The translations under genes and the position numbers were made by a program. The notes under the pieces were generated by a model. That model saw only the letters and a program-made list of their open reading frames with translations. It ran no database searches and was not told where the DNA came from. From an uncultured Oleiphilus sp. (GTDB taxonomy: Bacteria > Pseudomonadota > Gammaproteobacteria > Pseudomonadales > Oleiphilaceae), in contig CAJWBE010000040.1 of the NCBI GenBank assembly GCA_913020045.1, positions 1-32,170 on the forward strand: DNA of 32,170 nucleotides, given 5' to 3'. Positions 28,393 through 32,170 of this stretch are shown piece after piece (the stretch's first letter is position 1; the number at the start of each line of letters is the position of its first letter).

Positions 28393-30060
28393 ATGCTAAG
28401 CCAACTCTCCGTCAAAAATTTCGCCATCGCCGAACAGGTTGAGGTGCTATTCGACAAAGGTATGTCCGTACTAAGCGGAGAAACCGGCGCAGGCAAATCC
28501 ATCATTTTAGGCGCACTAGGGCTGGCGCTTGGCGACCGTGCAGACACCTCGATGGTTCGCTTTGGCGAAGATAAAGCAGAGGTATCCGCGGTCTTCTTGC
28601 TAGCAGAAGACTCCAAAGGTTTTCAGTGGTTAAAAGATCACGACCTTGAAGATGGAGAGCAATGTATATTAAGAAGAGTCATTACAGCGGAAGGCCGATC
28701 TAGAGGTTACATCAATGGCCAGCCCTGCCCCCTTCAGCACCTCAAGACTATTGGCGAGTTCTTAATTGATATTCATAGCCAGCACGAACATCAATCATTG
28801 CTCAATAAAGAAAACCATCGAGTCGTCGTCGACTCGTATGGACAACTTGAAACGCTATCAAAAGAGGTAGCCGTATCATTCGACGCTTGGAAACAAAAAG
28901 AAAAAACACTAACACAACTCGAAACGAACCAAGATGAAGTTCAAGCGAAGCTTCAGTTACTAACGTTTCAGGTTGATGAGTTAGAAAACATCAATTTACA
29001 AGCTGGAGAAGTCACATCGCTGGAATCAGAGCAGAGCGAGCTTTCCAACGCAGAGCTACTTATCGCAAAAGCACACGAAGCCTTGGTAATCTGCAGCGAC
29101 GGCGAAAACAACTTAGCGACCATGTTGTCGAATGCTAGCGCTTCCCTTTCAGGCCTTCCGACAGACAATACCCAGTTATCTGAGGCCTTAAGTCTATTTA
29201 GTGAAGCTCAAATACAAATTGACGAAGCAAGCAACAGCCTTCGACATTTTGCTGACGACTTCGACGTTAACCCAGAGCGACTTCAATCAGTAGAAGAGCG
29301 ATTAAGCGCCGCCTATCAACTCGCCAGAAAACATCGCTGTGAACCAGAAGAGCTGACCGATAAACTCACCGAATTGAGCAATGAGATGCTGCGACTAAAT
29401 GCTGACCAGAATTTGGAAGCGCTTAGCCAAGAAGTCGCAACGCTCAAGAGTCACTTTATTGATTTAGCGAAAAAACTAAGTACTCTTCGCCATAAACAAG
29501 CGCGCACTCTTGAAGCAGAGGTCTCCAAGCAACTCGAATTATTAGACATGAAAGGCATCGGTTTTTATGTCCAACTAGAACCTCTCCCCGAGCGCAGCAT
29601 TAATCAGCACGGACTAGACTCCCTTGAGTTTTTAGTCAGCACTAACGCAGGTCAGCCTGCAAAACCTTTGCGCAAGGTCGCGTCGGGCGGCGAGCTATCA
29701 CGAATCAGCCTAGCAATCCAAGTGGCTATCGCCAAACGCTCAACCATCCCTACACTCGTTTTTGATGAGGTTGACGTAGGCATAAGTGGCGGAACAGCTC
29801 AGATAGTAGGCCGACTGCTCCGGTCATTAGGAAGCCAAGGCCAAGTTATTTGCGTCACCCATCAAGCGCAAGTGGCATCTCAGGGGCACCAGCACTTTTT
29901 TATTAGCAAACACGAAAAAAACAAAACAGTACGCTCCTCAGTAGACAAACTTAGCGATGAACAGCGCACACATGAAATTGCAAGAATGCTAGGCGGAATC
30001 AAAATAACCGATCAGACAGTCGCTCATGCGAAAGAAATGCTGAGCGAGTGCTCAGCATAA
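28393..30060 (+). CDS. recN: DNA repair protein RecN
   Basis: RecN is an SMC-like ATPase acting in recombinational repair of double-strand breaks. The 555-residue product (E. coli 553) begins MLSQLSVKNFAIAEQVEV. It has Walker A GETGAGKS at 29-36, central coiled-coil segments (about 150-350), the ABC signature ASGGELSRISLA, and Walker B LVFDEVDVGISGG near the C-terminus. The frame is open 44 codons upstream, but that region is the LexA box and the grpE promoter, so the ATG at 28393 is the start. No clear Shine-Dalgarno precedes it. The LexA site predicts SOS induction, as in E. coli. Confidence 0.97.
   Translation: MLSQLSVKNFAIAEQVEVLFDKGMSVLSGETGAGKSIILGALGLALGDRADTSMVRFGEDKAEVSAVFLLAEDSKGFQWLKDHDLEDGEQCILRRVITAEGRSRGYINGQPCPLQHLKTIGEFLIDIHSQHEHQSLLNKENHRVVVDSYGQLETLSKEVAVSFDAWKQKEKTLTQLETNQDEVQAKLQLLTFQVDELENINLQAGEVTSLESEQSELSNAELLIAKAHEALVICSDGENNLATMLSNASASLSGLPTDNTQLSEALSLFSEAQIQIDEASNSLRHFADDFDVNPERLQSVEERLSAAYQLARKHRCEPEELTDKLTELSNEMLRLNADQNLEALSQEVATLKSHFIDLAKKLSTLRHKQARTLEAEVSKQLELLDMKGIGFYVQLEPLPERSINQHGLDSLEFLVSTNAGQPAKPLRKVASGGELSRISLAIQVAIAKRSTIPTLVFDEVDVGISGGTAQIVGRLLRSLGSQGQVICVTHQAQVASQGHQHFFISKHEKNKTVRSSVDKLSDEQRTHEIARMLGGIKITDQTVAHAKEMLSECSA
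30039..30056 (-). terminator. Hairpin at the recN/fur junction, candidate terminator of fur
   Basis: GCTGAGC and GCTCAGC form a perfect 7-bp stem with a 4-base loop within the last codons of recN. On the minus strand ATTTCTTTC follows, a passable U-rich tail for fur transcripts. On the plus strand the tail is A/T mixed. Confidence 0.45.
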
Positions 30061-30079
30061 TAAATGTAACTCAACTCAA

Positions 30080-30484
30080 TCAGGACTTTGGCTTAACATA
30101 GAGCGTTAAGCTGTGGTCCACCAACTCAAAGCCATGCTCTTCAGCAATCTGCTTTTGTCTTTCTTCGATGACTGAATCGCAGAATTCGATCACTTGACCG
30201 CTCACAGTGTCGACCATATGGTCATGGTGTTCGTCCTTGGCCAATTCAAACACAGCGTGGCCGCCTTCGAAATTGTGGCGAAGTACTAAACCCGCCGTTT
30301 CAAACTGCGTCAGAACGCGATAAACCGTTGCAAGGCCAACATCGTCGCCGGTTTCAAGCAACGCTTTATAGACATCCTCTGCACTCATGTGGTGGTCCGC
30401 CGCACTTTCGAGCAAACCAAGCACTTTCAAGCGAGGAAGTGTTACTTTTAAACCTACTTTCTTCAATTCGGTATTGTCAGGCAT
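30080..30484 (-). CDS. fur: Ferric uptake regulator Fur
   Basis: Fur is the Fe(II)-dependent repressor of iron acquisition genes. The 134-residue protein has the winged-helix DNA-binding domain (about 1-82; HHMSAEDVYKALLETGDDVGLATVYRVLTQFETAGLV). The dimerisation domain carries metal ligands in HNFEGGHAVFEL and HHDHMVD, and late His residues in VDHSLTLYV. The CxxC pair that binds structural zinc in E. coli (Cys93, Cys96) is Asp92 and Ser95 here. The only Cys is 102. Fur from pseudomonads also lacks a full CxxC. The ATG at 30484 has only a weak site upstream. It diverges from bamE and converges on recN. Confidence 0.95.
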   Translation of the reverse strand: MPDNTELKKVGLKVTLPRLKVLGLLESAADHHMSAEDVYKALLETGDDVGLATVYRVLTQFETAGLVLRHNFEGGHAVFELAKDEHHDHMVDTVSGQVIEFCDSVIEERQKQIAEEHGFELVDHSLTLYVKPKS

Positions 30485-30502
30485 GTTGCGTGATAAATCC
30501 TG

Positions 30503-30532
30503 TTAACAGAGTCGGTGCGATTCAGGTATGAT
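30503..30532 (+). promoter_or_regulatory. Candidate sigma-70 promoter of bamE
   Basis: TTAACA (30503-30508), an 18-base spacer and TATGAT (30527-30532) each differ from consensus by one base. It lies about 48 bases upstream of bamE in the fur-bamE divergent region. I found no recognisable Fur box here. Confidence 0.6.
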
Positions 30533-30579
30533 GCATCGCCTTAGAAATTTTGACCAAAGATAGTGGAATTTAAAGACAG

Positions 30580-30936
30580 ATGCAAAAGCTCAGAAGCACA
30601 ATATCCACCCTACTCTCTTGCCTAATAATTAGCTCAGTTTTCTTCCTAGCAGGCTGCTCGTTTCCTGGCGTCTACAAGATCAACGTTCAACAGGGAAATA
30701 TCGTCACCCAAGATATGCTAGACAAACTAAGACCCGGCATGACGAAACGACAAGTTCATTTCGTGTTAGGCAACCCGGTAGTAACGAACTTATTCAACGA
30801 AACCCAAGAGTCCTACTTGTACACTTATCAAAAAGCTGGCGGAGAGACCGTCTCGCAGAACATAAAGGTCTATTATTTAGACGATGTGTTTGAACGATAC
30901 GAAGGAGACCTTTTAGAAGAGCATCCAGCTTACTAG
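30580..30936 (+). CDS. bamE: Outer membrane assembly lipoprotein BamE (SmpA/OmlA)
   Basis: BamE is a lipoprotein subunit of the beta-barrel assembly machine. The 118-residue precursor has a lipoprotein signal peptide (1-25) with a positively charged start, a hydrophobic stretch and lipobox LAGC, giving acylation at Cys26. The mature domain has GNIVTQDMLDKLRPGMTKRQVHFVLGNPVV and YLYTYQKAGG, the SmpA/OmlA signatures. The residue after Cys is Ser, consistent with export to the outer membrane. It diverges from fur, as in pseudomonads. Confidence 0.95.
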   Translation: MQKLRSTISTLLSCLIISSVFFLAGCSFPGVYKINVQQGNIVTQDMLDKLRPGMTKRQVHFVLGNPVVTNLFNETQESYLYTYQKAGGETVSQNIKVYYLDDVFERYEGDLLEEHPAY

Positions 30937-30965
30937 CACTCTAGCCTTAATAGCCAAAACCCTCG

Positions 30966-31286
30966 TTAATCAGCTGCTTTTTTGGCTGCTCGATTCAAGC
31001 GCGCTTGCTTTGGGTCGATCAGCAATGGTCGATAAATTTCAATCCGATCGCCCTCTCGCAAAAGCGTATCCTTTGGCGTTTTAACGACTTTCCCAAACAA
31101 CCCCATATGAACGGTATCAAAATCGATTTCCGGAAAAACAGATTGAATGCCCGAACGGACCGCGCCATCAAACACTGAACAACCTTGCTCAACACTCAAT
31201 GTCATTATCTGCTGCTTAGCAGGCGTGCCATAAACCACCTCAATCGCCAAACTATCTTGCTCTGCACCTGTCACGTTATTTGTCAC
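30966..31286 (-). CDS. rnfH: RnfH family ubiquitin-like protein
   Basis: RnfH proteins are small beta-grasp (ThiS/ubiquitin-like) proteins encoded next to ratA; their role is not settled, and the name comes from association with rnf genes in some bacteria. The 106-residue product has IEVVYGTPAKQQIMTLSVEQG, FPEIDFDTVHMGLFGKVVK and LREGDRIEIYRPLLIDPK, the family hallmark, with a basic tail. It lacks a C-terminal Gly-Gly. It starts at GTG (31286) with GAGG seven bases upstream and 12 bases after ratA, suggesting translation coupled with it. Confidence 0.93.
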   Translation of the reverse strand: MTNNVTGAEQDSLAIEVVYGTPAKQQIMTLSVEQGCSVFDGAVRSGIQSVFPEIDFDTVHMGLFGKVVKTPKDTLLREGDRIEIYRPLLIDPKQARLNRAAKKAAD

Positions 31287-31298
31287 TCTTGACCCTCA

Positions 31299-31733
31299 CT
31301 ACTTGTAAACGACTTTTGCGCGCGAACAAAAAGCATCAACCATCGAATTAGCGGCTTGATTGAAAATAGCCCCAAATGCAACACGAGAAAGACTCTTCTT
31401 GAGGTCGAACTCCAGCAACAACTCAACTTTCGACGCATCACTATCCAAATGCACAAAACGCCACTCGCCGCTTAAACGACTAAAAGGCCCGTCGACCAAA
31501 CTCATCACGATTCGAGACGGGTCAGAGTAATCATTTCGCGTTGTAAAAGACTGCTTTACTGCGCCTTTACTAACCTCAAGCTGCGCAACCATTAAGCCAT
31601 TGCTATCTTCTAAGACACGAGAACGCGCACACCATGGTAAAAATATAGGGTATGACGATACGTCGTTAACCAGAGAAAACATCTCCGCTGACGAATGCAT
31701 CACCAATGCGCTGCGATGAATACTTAAAGACAT
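31299..31733 (-). CDS. ratA: RatA/PasT-type coenzyme Q-binding START protein
   Basis: This family belongs to the START/polyketide-cyclase fold, related to Coq10. In E. coli RatA was reported to impair 70S ribosome association; a ubiquinone-related role is the other view. The 144-residue product contains SAEMFSLVNDVSSYPIFLPWC, the SKGAVKQSFTTRN strand, MSLVDGPFSRLSGEWRF and AFGAIFNQAANSMVDAFCSRAKVVY. Length fits the family. It is divergent from smpB and followed by rnfH, a conserved gammaproteobacterial trio. The toxin function should not be assumed. Confidence 0.93.
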   Translation of the reverse strand: MSLSIHRSALVMHSSAEMFSLVNDVSSYPIFLPWCARSRVLEDSNGLMVAQLEVSKGAVKQSFTTRNDYSDPSRIVMSLVDGPFSRLSGEWRFVHLDSDASKVELLLEFDLKKSLSRVAFGAIFNQAANSMVDAFCSRAKVVYK

Positions 31734-31760
31734 AAGACCCGTAGATTAGTAAAAACGCAT

Positions 31761-31788
31761 ATTGTAACGGCTGACTTAAGTTTGTCAC
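31761..31788 (-). promoter_or_regulatory. Sigma-70 promoter for ratA-rnfH
   Basis: GTGACA (31788-31783), a 16-base spacer and TACAAT (31766-31761) on the minus strand each have one mismatch to consensus. The expected start lies about 20 bases before the ratA ATG. Confidence 0.65.
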
Positions 31789-31857
31789 CTACCGATACGC
31801 TCCGAACAACAACAAATAATCACAAGGTAAATCAAACACGAACCCAATAACTTGGTG

Positions 31858-31863
31858 TAGAAT
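31858..31863 (+). promoter_or_regulatory. Candidate -10 box of smpB
   Basis: TAGAAT precedes the smpB start by about 38 bases, a plausible leader length. No convincing -35 hexamer is visible upstream, so this is a weak call. Confidence 0.35.
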
Positions 31864-31901
31864 ACGCATCTTTACGATTCAAGGTTCTATTTGCCAGCAC
31901 T

Positions 31902-32170
31902 ATGTCCAAAAAGAAAGCCAAGTCTTCCGACAACAATATCGCTCAAAATAAACGTGCCCGTCACGATTATCATATCGAAACCATCTTTGAGGCAGGTATG
32001 GTGCTGGCCGGCTGGGAAGTAAAAAGCTTACGCGAAGGCAAAGCACAACTAACCGACACCCATGTGTTTCTAAAAAATGGCGAAGCATGGTTGCTCAATG
32101 CGCACTTCACACCTCTGCTAACTGCTTCGACTCACGTCGTTGCCGAACCAACCCGCATGCGCAAGCTACT
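31902..32170 (+). CDS. smpB: SsrA-binding protein SmpB, 5' part
   Basis: SmpB binds tmRNA and brings it to stalled ribosomes for trans-translation. The first 89 codons are present and the gene runs off the right edge. The peptide begins [19 protein letters not shown], then has [31 protein letters not shown] and [19 protein letters not shown], all clear SmpB signatures of the OB-fold. The ATG lies in a short leader with a distant, weak AAGG site. The C-terminal tail that enters the decoding centre is outside the window. Confidence 0.95.
   Translation, partial: MSKKKAKSSDNNIAQNKRARHDYHIETIFEAGMVLAGWEVKSLREGKAQLTDTHVFLKNGEAWLLNAHFTPLLTASTHVVAEPTRMRKL

Noticed and set aside
31900-32088. A 62-codon minus-strand frame opposite smpB
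   Set aside because: SmpB on the plus strand is unmistakable; the antisense frame has no support.

Overview
This window is a dense housekeeping block from a gammaproteobacterium. Nearly every protein aligns along its length with its E. coli counterpart. The gene order is the one I know from Pseudomonas and related (often marine) lineages: smpB/ratA/rnfH/bamE/fur/recN/grpE/dnaK/dnaJ/dapB/carA/carB/greA/yhbY/rlmE/ftsH/folP/glmM/tpiA/secG/tRNA-Leu/rimP/nusA/infB/rbfA/truB/rpsO/pnp. I place it among Pseudomonadales or former Oceanospirillales/Cellvibrionales relatives, but cannot name a genus. There is no CRISPR array, insertion sequence, prophage or rRNA. The one accessory-looking gene is a TPR/GT41 (SPINDLY/OGT-like) glycosyltransferase between dapB and carA.

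Layout. Most genes lie on the minus strand, so transcription runs from high to low coordinates. At the right end are the start of smpB (+), the ratA-rnfH pair (-), the lipoprotein gene bamE (+), fur (-) and recN (+). The chaperone block grpE-dnaK-dnaJ follows, then dapB, the glycosyltransferase and carA-carB-greA. yhbY (+) diverges from rlmE-ftsH. Next come folP-glmM-tpiA-secG, a tRNA-Leu(GAG), and the translation/RNA block rimP-nusA-infB-rbfA-truB-rpsO-pnp. The 5' end of a YiiD-C-like thioesterase gene closes the left edge.

Control elements are the most informative part. The grpE-recN divergent region holds a near-consensus sigma-32 promoter for grpE. It also holds a LexA box for recN inside a perfect inverted repeat with 15-base arms. 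carA has a sigma-70 promoter whose predicted transcript begins GUUUG, then a 46-codon leader ORF running through an intrinsic terminator. This is the architecture of pyrimidine-responsive attenuation. The rimP-nusA-infB operon has a strong promoter followed by an SD-equipped 30-codon ORF. Its stop codon lies in the loop of an intrinsic terminator, and a second terminator follows before rimP. This looks like an undescribed attenuator upstream of the nusA operon.

Together the genes cover translation initiation and ribosome maturation (rimP, infB, rbfA, rpsO, yhbY, rlmE), RNA modification and decay (truB, pnp), transcription elongation (nusA, greA), protein quality control (dnaK system, ftsH, smpB), envelope biogenesis (secG, bamE, glmM), and folate, lysine/peptidoglycan and pyrimidine/arginine precursor synthesis. 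Several starts are non-ATG: GTG for the thioesterase, pnp, grpE and rnfH; TTG for truB, rimP, carA and probably ftsH.
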